DNA of 39,083 bases from Acidobacteriota bacterium (GCA_963169195.1 CAUJDN010000125.1:1-39083); one strand, 5' to 3'. Shown: positions 1-7,624, counted from the first letter of the stretch. Program-made: numbers and translations. Notes: generated by a model from the sequence alone, not told the origin.

Positions 1-93
1 CTGACCCATCACGCCGCCATCGTGAAGATCACCGGCGACAGCTATCGCCTGCGGGAGGCCGAACGCGCCCAGAAGGCCCGGCGCGCCTCGTAG
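1..93 (+). pseudogene. istB: IstB-like ATP-binding protein, C-terminal end only (IS21 family)
   Basis: The window opens inside an open frame that runs to a TAG at 91-93. Its 30 residues include a THHA segment followed by ITGDSYRLREAER, which matches the usual end of IstB, the AAA+ helper of IS21-family transposases. The rest of the gene lies outside the window, so whether it is intact or a remnant cannot be judged. The 3' part of the neighbouring minus-strand reading frame runs antisense through it, which suggests the element landed in or next to that gene. No terminal inverted repeat could be fixed. Confidence 0.6.
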
Positions 94-404
94 CCTGTCG
101 ACTTCAGTCCAGAATTACGCGGTTCCCGGCGACCGCCAACATACACATGCGGGCACTCGATCCGAAACGTCCCATGTTCGCCGGTACCTTCGAGGACGAA
201 GTCCTGCCCGAAATCCTGAGATGTGAGGTCCTTCTCGGTGTATATGGCGATGATGGCGTGGCCCGCAGCCGGCAGCAGGAACTCGGCGTCGCCGACAATC
301 GTTGTATCTCCGAGTCGGAATGTCGCTTTTCCACAGTGCGGGTTGACACGCGCGAACTCGCGATGGGCGGAGAGCGGGTCGAACGGAAGCGGCGGCGTCA
401 CCAT
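42..404 (-). CDS. hypothetical protein, probably 3'-truncated by the IS21 junction
   Basis: The 120-residue frame starts inside the stop of the NYN gene (ATGGTGA, 398-404), a typical coupled start. Residues about 10-90 look like a beta-rich small protein, with segments such as FRLGDTTIVGD and DFVLEGTGEHGTF. From about residue 92 the sequence turns into an Arg-rich tail that is antisense to the istB end at 1-93, so the natural 3' end has probably been replaced by element DNA. I do not recognise the family. Being coupled to an NYN nuclease, it could be a partner or antidote, but nothing in the sequence proves that. Confidence 0.5.
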   Translation of the reverse strand: MVTPPLPFDPLSAHREFARVNPHCGKATFRLGDTTIVGDAEFLLPAAGHAIIAIYTEKDLTSQDFGQDFVLEGTGEHGTFRIECPHVYVGGRREPRNSGLKSTGYEARRAFWARSASRRR

Positions 405-1018
405 GAGGGCGGTTTGTGGATGGCGCCCTTCGCATCATTGAGGACCGTAGGAAACTGGCTCGCGATGAGGTCCGACTGGCGAATCCTTTTCACGAACGTT
501 GCGATGCGCTTCAACTCGGCGCTGTGGTGCTGATGTGGGTTGAGGATGCCTACGGGCAGATTCAGCTCCTGGCGCACGATTCTCACCGGCTCGGCGAGGT
601 CGGAATCGTTCGTGATCAGCGCAGCCACCTGGAACGCTCCACGGAAGGCGTCACGAAGCAGGTGCGAGGCCAGATTGACGTCGGAGCCCTTCTCCTCGGT
701 TTTGTCGACCCACACGCGCTTGGTCGGCGTCACGCCAGTGAGGGCCATGGAAACGGAATGCGTCAGGAAGTGGCCGTACGTGATCGACAGGTTCGGAATC
801 GTGCGAAGGGCCCGCAGGTAGATCTGCTGATCGTTCGGCGCGGTTGCATTGCCGGGGCGAGCACTGATGCGAGCCGTGTAGTACTTGATCGCGGTCACCC
901 GGTCGTTCGGCAGCATTGCGGTGCACAGGCGACCAAGGTCGAGCCACTTGTACGGGGTTCGCTTGAGTGAGCCGTAGTACAGGTTGAACCCGTCGACGTA
1001 GACGACAACGTCAGCCAC
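398..1018 (-). CDS. NYN domain protein (PIN-like ribonuclease, LabA/DUF88 type)
   Basis: The 206-residue protein begins VVVYVDGFNLYYG, the first acidic motif of NYN domains (D9, N12). It continues with EEKGSDVNLASHLL (D113) and ALITNDSDLAEPV (D138, D140), the remaining metal-binding acids of the PIN-like fold. NYN proteins are metal-dependent RNA-cleaving enzymes, and stand-alone bacterial forms are common in accessory and defence regions. The start is GTG at 1018, behind GAGGAGAAGG. The last codons overlap the start of the 120-residue gene by 7 bp, so the two are translated together. Base composition is lower in GC than the core genes further right. Confidence 0.85.
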   Translation of the reverse strand: MADVVVYVDGFNLYYGSLKRTPYKWLDLGRLCTAMLPNDRVTAIKYYTARISARPGNATAPNDQQIYLRALRTIPNLSITYGHFLTHSVSMALTGVTPTKRVWVDKTEEKGSDVNLASHLLRDAFRGAFQVAALITNDSDLAEPVRIVRQELNLPVGILNPHQHHSAELKRIATFVKRIRQSDLIASQFPTVLNDAKGAIHKPPSW

Positions 1019-1108
1019 GGCAGACCTTCTCCTCGGGCTTGACCGCCCGGCTTGGACCGCGTAAACTCATACGTATCAATCCCCCCTCCTCCCTCGGGAA
1101 GAGGGTGC

Positions 1109-1132
1109 GAAACCGGCCGCAAGGCCGGTTTC
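1109..1132 (+). terminator. 10-bp perfect hairpin with GCAA loop, T-rich downstream
   Basis: GAAACCGGCC and GGCCGGTTTC pair perfectly around a GCAA tetraloop. The plus strand continues AGTGTTTTTA, the form of an intrinsic terminator for plus-strand transcription. No plus-strand gene ends here. It may protect the NYN promoter, or the 3' end of the ATPase gene at 1212, from read-through; on the minus strand it has no T-tract. Confidence 0.55.
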
Positions 1133-1211
1133 AGTGTTTTTACCCCACTTTTCCAGCCAATCCCTGCTCCTTTACCGTCGCCGAGAAGAAAGGCAAGGCT
1201 GGGTGCCTCGG

Positions 1212-2858
1212 TTACCGGTAAAGGGGGGCAGCCGAAAGAGCGACTCGGTTGAGGCTTGATCGAACCTCGTACAGAAGGTCGTCCGCCGGCATGTTCGGAT
1301 CGTGCTTAAGCAGTTCATATCCAAGTGCCATGGCGTACTCGCTGAAAGCGATCTCGTAGGAGAGGCGGCGCACGCCGGGCTCCTCCACGCTGCCATCTGA
1401 CAACGCGGCCGACAACACTGGGTGGTCGAGGTTAATCAGGATGCTCAGCGAGCGTTCTTCGTACCTTGAACGGTGCTCAGTCCGTCCCAGGTTTCGATAC
1501 ACGACCTGAAAGCCTCCACGGGGTCGCCGACGAGTGCCGTCGCCAGTTCCAGCGGGGTCAATTGGCTCCTTGCCTTCGGGGTCTGGAACTCCTGACACCG
1601 CCACGGTTGGGGCAGTTCTTCCGCGGCCATTTCCTGGTTTCCGTTCCTTGTCGGTTCGCTCGAGTGTGCCGCGCTCAAGCGTACCCTTGACCCACGAATC
1701 GGGACCTTCATCTCCGGACCCGCCGCTACCAAATCGAGCGCCAGCGGAACCTGGCTTGGCCGTCACGGTCTTGATACTCGTCAGGCGATCGCGAACGGTG
1801 TTGAAGTCAGTGTTTAGCAGCTCGGCGATCCTCTGCGCCTGCATTTCCAGTCGGCGTGCTTGCTCGCTCTTGCGACTGTCTTTGGCGCGTCGTACTAGCT
1901 CTGCACGGACCTGTTCGAGCCTCGCTCCGATAAAGCCCACAAGCACGCTCGCCACGGGGTGTTCAAGATTCAACTGAAGTGACCTGCTCGAGTCATACGG
2001 GGCGATCGGGATCGCAGGGTTTTCCAATGCGGGAACGTCTACCTCTCCAAGCAAATACGGCCCGAACTCCTTGTTTTCCGTTCCCGCCCTCTCGACTGCG
2101 ACAAGGTTTCCCAGACCCGCGGTGATGACGACGCCCTGCTCAGCGTCTGGAAGGGGAGCACGGGCCACCTTGATGAGAAGCTGAACGGGGCCGATCACTT
2201 CCAATTGTTCGGGCGACGGCTCGAAACGATGTTCGCTCTCGATTTCGGGCTCTCGATAGACGCACACGTGGTCGTTCACGGCGACCTCCGGCGCAACCGC
2301 CCGAAAAGCCTGCAGGTGGCGCTCGATGTACTCGATCACGGGTGCTGTACGGATCTGTCTGAGGACAACGTCTTCGATCAGGATCGTCGTACCGTTCGGC
2401 GAGTCAAAACGTTCGTTGCGAACGCGCCACTCCAATGGAATGTCCTTCCCGTCGGAGCGTTCGATCATGTCCCGGGTCAAAGCGACGACGTTTCGGAGAC
2501 CGTCTCGGACCGTCTCGACACGGAGGCTCTTGGCGATGCCGAAGGCGGCCGACTTCCCTGTGCCAAACTTGCCGCGACCGGCGCGGCCTGTCAGGCGATC
2601 AACGTTCTCGCCATGCATGGTGAAGTAGTGCTGCAAGTCCTTGTCTGTCATCCCGCGGCCGTTGTCGCTGATCGCGATCGAACGATCGGACTGGTCAACC
2701 TGAACGGAAACTCGCGGAGTCGTGCCGCGATCTACATACTGCAGACCGTTGACCACGTATTCCCACACCACGGCAGCCTCCGTTTTGAATGCTGCCGCTG
2801 ATGCAAGGAGGTCACGGCCGACATGCGACGTGACCTTCATGTCGTTAATCCTGGCCAT
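1212..2858 (-). CDS. GHKL/Bergerat-fold ATPase (Hsp90-MutL-like ATP-binding protein)
   Basis: The 548-residue protein has the GHKL ATP-binding motifs in order: the N box WEYVVNGLQYVD (E33, N37), the G1 box SDNGRGM (D65, G67, G69), and a glycine-rich lid GRGKFGTGKSAAFGIA (about 94-109). A transducer-like middle region follows. Then come a charged coiled segment around 330-360, a Gly/Pro/Ser-rich linker around 370-455, and a conserved-looking C-terminal domain (about 465-545). It lacks histidine-kinase, Hsp90 C-terminal and MutL endonuclease motifs. The start at 2858 overlaps the upstream gene by 14 bp and has AAAGAGGAGAG ahead of it, so the two are coupled. GHKL ATPases that clamp or change shape occur in several defence systems (for example MZA and Hma); this one is not recognisably either. 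Confidence 0.8.
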   Translation of the reverse strand: MARINDMKVTSHVGRDLLASAAAFKTEAAVVWEYVVNGLQYVDRGTTPRVSVQVDQSDRSIAISDNGRGMTDKDLQHYFTMHGENVDRLTGRAGRGKFGTGKSAAFGIAKSLRVETVRDGLRNVVALTRDMIERSDGKDIPLEWRVRNERFDSPNGTTILIEDVVLRQIRTAPVIEYIERHLQAFRAVAPEVAVNDHVCVYREPEIESEHRFEPSPEQLEVIGPVQLLIKVARAPLPDAEQGVVITAGLGNLVAVERAGTENKEFGPYLLGEVDVPALENPAIPIAPYDSSRSLQLNLEHPVASVLVGFIGARLEQVRAELVRRAKDSRKSEQARRLEMQAQRIAELLNTDFNTVRDRLTSIKTVTAKPGSAGARFGSGGSGDEGPDSWVKGTLERGTLERTDKERKPGNGRGRTAPTVAVSGVPDPEGKEPIDPAGTGDGTRRRPRGGFQVVYRNLGRTEHRSRYEERSLSILINLDHPVLSAALSDGSVEEPGVRRLSYEIAFSEYAMALGYELLKHDPNMPADDLLYEVRSSLNRVALSAAPLYR

Positions 2859-3480
2859 CGGTCTCTCTCTCCTCTTTATCGAGTTCGGCCGACAGATGAG
2901 CTAAGAAATGGCTCATCTCGTCATCGTCTGCGAACATGGCTTTGAGCCGTGTGAGCTTCGATTCGCGAACAGAACGAGTCGCGTAGCTGTCGAGCCGGAA
3001 GACCTCACGCGCCTCGCCGAGAAGCACTGACCGTTCACCCTGTGCCCAGCGGGTCCAAGCTGGAAGAGACAGGATGCGCTTATGCTCGCGGTCCCGACGA
3101 TTTGAATCGACGGACCCGGCGCGCGACTGCCGATCAACCCGCTCGTCCTTCTGGAAGGCATCAAGGCGCTTACGAGCGGAGCCGATCCACTCCAGCCCCT
3201 TTCGCGTCAATCTCCAGCCCGTTTTGCCCGAGCCGGACAGCAGCTCGCCATGCTCGGCCTTCTTCGCATCAGACAGGTAGACCCGTACTAGCTCGAGGTT
3301 GATCTGCTCGGGATACTTGCGCCACCCAAAGCGCTTGGGGGTGAACTGGAAGACCTGAACGGCGACGTCCTCGGTATCGATATGCCGCTGGTCGCCGCCA
3401 AGCTGGTAGACCGCCCAAGTCACCAGCTCCGTGGTTTTCAGTGATGTCAATGTTTTTTTAGACATTAAAAATGTTGACAT
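2845..3480 (-). CDS. winged-helix-like protein, first gene of the ATPase operon
   Basis: The 211-residue protein has an N-terminal helical and winged-helix-like region (about 15-100) that ends in TGWRLTRKGLEWIG, typical of a wing strand plus helix in HTH proteins. A basic linker and a helical C-terminal half follow. The family is not recognised. A second in-frame ATG (3465) is possible, because an inverted repeat and a -10-like TATCAT (3479-3484) overlap the first ATG and neither start has a clear ribosome site. Its 3' end overlaps the GHKL ATPase start by 14 bp, so the two proteins are probably made in fixed proportion. It could be a DNA-binding partner of the ATPase or a self-repressor. Confidence 0.65.
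   Translation of the reverse strand: MSTFLMSKKTLTSLKTTELVTWAVYQLGGDQRHIDTEDVAVQVFQFTPKRFGWRKYPEQINLELVRVYLSDAKKAEHGELLSGSGKTGWRLTRKGLEWIGSARKRLDAFQKDERVDRQSRAGSVDSNRRDREHKRILSLPAWTRWAQGERSVLLGEAREVFRLDSYATRSVRESKLTRLKAMFADDDEMSHFLAHLSAELDKEERETDGQD
3445..3479. promoter_or_regulatory. inverted repeat at the divergent promoter (possible operator)
   Basis: TGTCAA (3445-3450) and TTGACA (3474-3479) form inverted arms. Inside them T5 and A5 also pair, around a TTAGACATT centre. The repeat covers the possible starts of the minus-strand winged-helix gene, and its right arm is a consensus -35 hexamer for plus-strand transcription. A -10-like TATCAT for the minus strand overlaps it (3479-3484). The gap between the two divergent genes is only 43 bp, so a protein bound here could control both. 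Confidence 0.4.
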
Positions 3481-3523
3481 GATAGCATGAAGCCCTCAGC
3501 TTGGCTCAAGCAATATTTTTCGT

Positions 3524-5695
3524 ATGCAGACAATTGTTCCTAGGTGGTCGACGAGGGGATGTCCGCTTCTGCCCGAAAGCCTCCGGAGTCTCTGGGGCGA
3601 CGAAGCACTGCCGGCGTGGGTAATTGAAGAGCTTGGACTTGTCGATGGCGCCACCAGCGCGTCCTTGGGAGTCGAAGCGTGGGCCAGATGCCCTCACGAC
3701 GTGCTCCCGGATTCCGTTCAGAGATTCCTGATCAACATCGTTGCGATGAGGCGCGCAGCGATCGCAGACATCCGGGTGTTTGTCCGACCGTGGCCTCGCT
3801 CGCTCGACCCCTCGCTTCTCACGTGGTCGAATCGGACGCGCAACTGCCTCGAGAAAGCGGGCATTCTTTCCGACGCTTCGCGCTTGTCGGCGATCTCATT
3901 TGGAGACCTGCTCTCGATTCCAGCGCTCGGCGCCGTTTCAGCGTTGGACTTCAGCTGCGTTGCTGAGGCCGCTTTCGCCCCAAGCCATCAATTCGTGAGA
4001 GATGAAGGAGCAGCAATGAGCGGGGATCCTGCGGCTTTGTTGCTCGAGGCGATCGACGCTCCGTGGTCGGGCCAGGTCAGCAGCCAGGATCCTAGGTTCT
4101 CCGACCTTCTTGCAACAGGTCACTTGACCGTGTTTGAGCGTTTGGAGCAACTAACCACCGAGCCTGAAGATCCTCCGATCGCGGAGATGCAGTTGGCGAG
4201 CTCTCTCTCTGCCGTTCGAGAGCGTCGCTCGCGGATCTCGTCCTTGTCGCTCGAAGCAGTGCTCGCCGACTTTGTTGAGAAGTTGACTGGCTATCACGGC
4301 TCGCGACTACGCGCACTCCTTCGCCGCCTTGGATGCGATGGTCACGAACCGGCGACGCTTGAAGAAGCTGCGGCAGTCCTTGGCATTACTCGTGAGCGCA
4401 TGCGGCAGATTCACAAGCGGTTTACAGACCGCTTGCCCACTCATCCAGTCTTCATGCCTCAAATCGATGCCGCGATCGAAATACTTCGAGGGGCGGCCCC
4501 GCTTAGCACCGACCACGCAGCCCTGCTCCTGCAAGCAAAGGGCATTAGTGCGCATCCTTTCCATCCCAGAAGTCTGTTGGCTGCGGCGGAGTTCTGTCGT
4601 CGAGCGCAGCCATTTGAAATTGAGACTTCAATAGGCGTCCCTCGAGTGATAGTCGAGACGCGGCGAGAGTTCGAGCGAGCGACTTTATCAATTGCCTGCC
4701 GTCAAGCAGAGGCGTCCGGTGCAACTAACATCCAGGAGATTGCCGCTGAACTTGGTTCTCGAGGGTACACAGATGTCGAACACGAAGCGATCCGCCGCTT
4801 CCTCAATCACTGCGTAGAGATCGAGTTCTTGAGCACAGATTGGCTTTGGTACAAAGAGGGGATCCCCGATCGCAATCGCCTACGCAACGTCACCCGCAAG
4901 ATGCTCTCCGTGACGTCGCCGATTAACGTGAGCGAAGTCCGCGAGGGCGTTCATCGCCACTACAAGATCCGCCGAACCCGCGGAATCAGCTCCTGGCCCC
5001 TTGTGACACCCCCACGCGCGATTCTGCAGGAGCTTTATCGCGTTCATCCAGAGTTCTCGATCGATGCAGATGGCATGGTTGGTTCGGTCGATAAGCTCGA
5101 GTATGCAAGCGAGCTGAACTCCACAGAGCGAGTGCTCTTTGATGTCCTGAGATCCTCTCCTGCTTGCCTGCTCGACCGAAGCAGTCTCGCGAGGAGCTGC
5201 TTTGACTCCGGCATGAATCCGAACACGTTCTCGCAATACCTAACGTCCAGTCCCGTGATCACCCACGTTGGGACGGACATGTGGTCTCTGCGCGGTACGA
5301 AGGTTGATGCTGCGGCCGTCGAGGCGCTGAGAGAAGCCAACGCCGCGAGACCGAACGAACGACGGATTATCGACCACGGATGGACGGAACGTGGAGAGCT
5401 GTGGCTTGCGGCCAGGCTTCCAGAAGATGCCTCGCACTTCGTCCTAGGCATTCCGTCGGCCATACGACGTTTTGTCGTAGGGCGGGAGTTTCCTGCGACC
5501 GACGAGAATGGCCTAGCAGCCGGCACGGTGCGTGTCAACGACGAGGGGACGTCGTACGGGTACAGTCCGTTCTTGGTCCGTAGAGGTGCTGATGCCGACG
5601 ACATTCTATTCATTACGTTCCGACTTGCGGAAAAGAGTTCCTTGCTGCGGCTGATCGACGATGAGGAACTCGAGTCCATCAGCCCCGCCACGTGA
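3524..5695 (+). CDS. large protein with RNA polymerase alpha-CTD-like and sigma-70 region-4-like domains
   Basis: The 723-residue protein combines parts that resemble the transcription machinery. Residues about 98-152 (SNRTRNCLEKAGI, then SFGDLLSIPALGAVSALDF) resemble the helix-hairpin-helix alpha C-terminal domain of RNA polymerase. Residues about 276-305 (TLEEAAAVLGITRERMRQI) match the DNA-binding helix-turn-helix of sigma-70 region 4. Further winged-helix-like repeats follow at about 400-445, 460-490 and 535-592, and a beta-rich C-terminal domain at about 610-715. There is no region 2 and no catalytic motif. It is divergent from the ATPase operon and 78 bp ahead of a small unknown gene. 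It may be a DNA-binding or polymerase-contacting sensor or regulator; the function is not established. Confidence 0.75.
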   Translation: MQTIVPRWSTRGCPLLPESLRSLWGDEALPAWVIEELGLVDGATSASLGVEAWARCPHDVLPDSVQRFLINIVAMRRAAIADIRVFVRPWPRSLDPSLLTWSNRTRNCLEKAGILSDASRLSAISFGDLLSIPALGAVSALDFSCVAEAAFAPSHQFVRDEGAAMSGDPAALLLEAIDAPWSGQVSSQDPRFSDLLATGHLTVFERLEQLTTEPEDPPIAEMQLASSLSAVRERRSRISSLSLEAVLADFVEKLTGYHGSRLRALLRRLGCDGHEPATLEEAAAVLGITRERMRQIHKRFTDRLPTHPVFMPQIDAAIEILRGAAPLSTDHAALLLQAKGISAHPFHPRSLLAAAEFCRRAQPFEIETSIGVPRVIVETRREFERATLSIACRQAEASGATNIQEIAAELGSRGYTDVEHEAIRRFLNHCVEIEFLSTDWLWYKEGIPDRNRLRNVTRKMLSVTSPINVSEVREGVHRHYKIRRTRGISSWPLVTPPRAILQELYRVHPEFSIDADGMVGSVDKLEYASELNSTERVLFDVLRSSPACLLDRSSLARSCFDSGMNPNTFSQYLTSSPVITHVGTDMWSLRGTKVDAAAVEALREANAARPNERRIIDHGWTERGELWLAARLPEDASHFVLGIPSAIRRFVVGREFPATDENGLAAGTVRVNDEGTSYGYSPFLVRRGADADDILFITFRLAEKSSLLRLIDDEELESISPAT

Positions 5696-5773
5696 TTCGG
5701 AAACGGCTGTGAGGACCATGAGTTCGTTTCCGAACTCGTAGAGTGAAGTAGCGCAGCCCGTTGGAGTCGATCG

Positions 5774-6337
5774 ATGGTCAAAGATTTGGATCTCAAGGAC
5801 AGCAAGCAGAAGCGACTCGCCGGCTTCGCCGCGAGAATAGTCAAGTTGCTGGAAAAGCCAGAAGTTCAGGCGAATGAGCCGTTAGTCGCAGTCATCGATG
5901 ATCTACTTGGCGCCGTTTACGCTCTGATTGCTGCCCGACAAGAGAACTTCAAGGGCAAGTTGGGCAAGAGCGAATGTCCACCGATTCTCGATCGGTCGAA
6001 ACTTATTGCGGGCGGTAAGCCAAAGGTCTCAGGCAATTGGATGGCCGGCTTTCACTTCAACAGTGCGATGTTCCGACTCTCTGCCGTATTCGACCGCCTT
6101 CCGAAGTCGCTCGCTGGCTGTAGCCACGGTGAAGGGTGCTGCGAGCATGGCGCGGGCGCGCGGTATCGCAAATTGAAAGGCAAGGCCTGGCCCAACCAGC
6201 AATTGCACGACATCCGTAAGGAGGTCAATGCAATAAAGCACGAGGCGATCGGTGTCTACAAGGGAAGGCGGGCCAACTTGAACGCCGCTCTGGCAGCCGT
6301 CAACCAAATACTCGACTTAACGGAAGCCCTTGCATAA
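5774..6337 (+). CDS. hypothetical helical protein, last gene of the cassette
   Basis: The 187-residue protein is mostly helical by eye. An N-terminal charged helix is followed by a hydrophobic segment (LVAVIDDLLGAVYALIAA), a central SGNWMAGFHFNSAMFRLSA segment, a Cys/Gly patch (CSHGEGCCEHG), and a C-terminal helix pair with EVNAIKHEAIGVYKGR. The C-terminal N-x-x-K-H pattern faintly recalls HEPN-like helical nucleases, but the spacing is not the classical R-x4-6-H, so no function is claimed. It lies 78 bp after the large alpha-CTD/sigma-4-like gene on the same strand and is probably co-transcribed. A strong terminator follows at 6421-6455. Confidence 0.65.
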   Translation: MVKDLDLKDSKQKRLAGFAARIVKLLEKPEVQANEPLVAVIDDLLGAVYALIAARQENFKGKLGKSECPPILDRSKLIAGGKPKVSGNWMAGFHFNSAMFRLSAVFDRLPKSLAGCSHGEGCCEHGAGARYRKLKGKAWPNQQLHDIRKEVNAIKHEAIGVYKGRRANLNAALAAVNQILDLTEALA

Positions 6338-6387
6338 GGGCCGCGGAGGACTTCACGCCGCGCCGCTCCACAGCTGCAAGTACCGCT

Positions 6388-6407
6388 GGTTGCGAGCCCC
6401 CGCAACC
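6388..6407. other. small inverted repeat, 7-bp stem
   Basis: GGTTGCG and CGCAACC pair around AGCCCC, between the end of the cassette and the main terminator. It has no T-tract. It may be part of a composite 3' structure or a remnant of an integration site; neither can be shown from this sequence alone. Confidence 0.3.
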
Positions 6408-6420
6408 AACTTCATCGGCA

Positions 6421-6455
6421 CGCAAAGGTCGCCTGTGTCCGGCGACCTTTTTGCG
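6421..6455 (+). terminator. intrinsic terminator after the accessory cassette
   Basis: AGGTCGCC and GGCGACCT pair around TGTGTCC and are followed by TTTTT. The stem extends outward as CGCAA/TTGCG, so it could also work on the minus strand, where the lgt transcript arrives from the other side. It lies 84 bp after the 187-residue gene. Confidence 0.7.
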
Positions 6456-6458
6456 TTC

Positions 6459-6526
6459 CCGCCTCCGCTGAAAGCTACGGCGAGGCTCGCCGCAGCGCGC
6501 GCAGCATCGCCCGCGCGCGAAGGCGG
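6459..6526. repeat. GC-rich structured intergenic element, REP-like
   Basis: CCGCCTCCGC (6459-6468) and GCGAAGGCGG (6517-6526) are inverted with one mismatch. The interior has further short GC palindromes such as CGGCG/CGCCG. It lies between the terminator and the 3' end of lgt. Elements of this form are often dispersed repeats, but one copy in one window cannot show that. Confidence 0.3.
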
Positions 6527-6599
6527 CTGGGCGGCAGTCAGCATCGCGGCCAGTTCCTCGACCTTCGAGCAGTGGAGGTCGGCCATCCGCCCATGGGCC

Positions 6600-7619
6600 T
6601 CATCGGGTGGCGGGCAGCCGGGTCGCGCCCGCGCCGGGCGGTGCCGTGTCGATGTCCGGGTAGAGCCACGAGTGCCGGAGACCCGGATGGCGTGCCTCGT
6701 ACTGCCGCGGCACGTTCTGGGTCCAGTGGCTGGGAATCGCCAGGCAGCACGGCAGGATCGCAGCCAGCGCGGCGCGCTGCCACCACAGGGGCGCGCGGAA
6801 CGCCTCGGGTGGCGCGTCGGCCGGGATCGCGGCGTGCTTCAGTCGGCCGAGCCGGCGCAGCCGAGAACGGAGCAGCAGCACCGCGCCGAGGATCGCCATC
6901 ACGATGTTGAACGTCTGCCCTGTGCCGAGTGCCAGCCGGTGCGTGGGGTAGTCGCGGAAGAGATCCAGGAAGACGCGGAGGAAGGCGTACCAGAACACGA
7001 AGCGCGCAGCCGTGGCGCCGGGAGTGGGGTTCGTGGCGCGCACGTGCGCGAGATACGGCACCAGCAGCAGGTTCTTGAGTCCGTCGTACAGCACCACCGG
7101 GTGCCGCACGCCCTCCGCGTACGGGAACTGTACCCCCCACCACACGTCGGTGAGGCCGCCGACGATGATTCCGTCGATGAAGTTGCCAATCCGGCCCACG
7201 CCCATCAGGAACGCGCCCGGGATCACCAGCAGGTCCGCCAGCCGCAGGAACGATCGACGCCAGGCGAGGGAGAAGATCGCGACCCCGGCCGCCGCGCCCG
7301 CCAGCAGGCCGTGCGTGGCCATGCCGCCCAGCCAGAGACGCGGCGCGAAGATCACATGGTTCCTGTAGAAGTGCCACTGGTCGAAGACCATGGCGAACGC
7401 GCGCCCGCCAGCCAGGACCCCGGCGATGACGATGAGCGAGAGGGCCGCGGCATCCCGTTCGTCGAGCCCGAGCGACGCGCGATGCCGCCGGACGAAGCGG
7501 TGGAGCTGCCAGAAGCCCAGGGTGTACCCGAGCCCGTACCACCAGAGGTGGACACCGGCCACGCTGAGGATGATCGGGTCGATGTCGTGGACGTAGGTTG
7601 CCAGCACCATCTCGTCCAC
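6600..7619 (-). CDS. lgt: prolipoprotein diacylglyceryl transferase
   Basis: Lgt moves a diacylglyceryl group from phosphatidylglycerol to the lipobox cysteine of prolipoproteins in the inner membrane. The 339-residue protein has about seven membrane segments, a THGLLAG motif with H103, and the signature GRIGNFIDG with R143 and N146, in register with the E. coli residue numbers. The position equivalent to E. coli Glu151 is Ile here, and the usual NG of the signature is DG. The last 60 residues form a poorly conserved extension beyond the usual length. The start may be GTG 7619 or ATG 7610; AGGGG lies just before the GTG. It follows the cytochrome c gene by 5 bp and is probably co-transcribed with it. 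Confidence 0.88.
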   Translation of the reverse strand: MDEMVLATYVHDIDPIILSVAGVHLWWYGLGYTLGFWQLHRFVRRHRASLGLDERDAAALSLIVIAGVLAGGRAFAMVFDQWHFYRNHVIFAPRLWLGGMATHGLLAGAAAGVAIFSLAWRRSFLRLADLLVIPGAFLMGVGRIGNFIDGIIVGGLTDVWWGVQFPYAEGVRHPVVLYDGLKNLLLVPYLAHVRATNPTPGATAARFVFWYAFLRVFLDLFRDYPTHRLALGTGQTFNIVMAILGAVLLLRSRLRRLGRLKHAAIPADAPPEAFRAPLWWQRAALAAILPCCLAIPSHWTQNVPRQYEARHPGLRHSWLYPDIDTAPPGAGATRLPATR

Positions 7620-7624
7620 GTCCC

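Noticed and set aside
6361..6420. tRNA-like hairpin as an integration site
   Set aside because: One 7-bp stem is present, but no anticodon arm, acceptor stem or CCA can be assembled.
6353..6586. 77-codon minus-strand frame downstream of lgt
   Set aside because: It runs through the terminator hairpin and the GC-rich structured element; the protein has no plausible fold and the start lacks a ribosome site.
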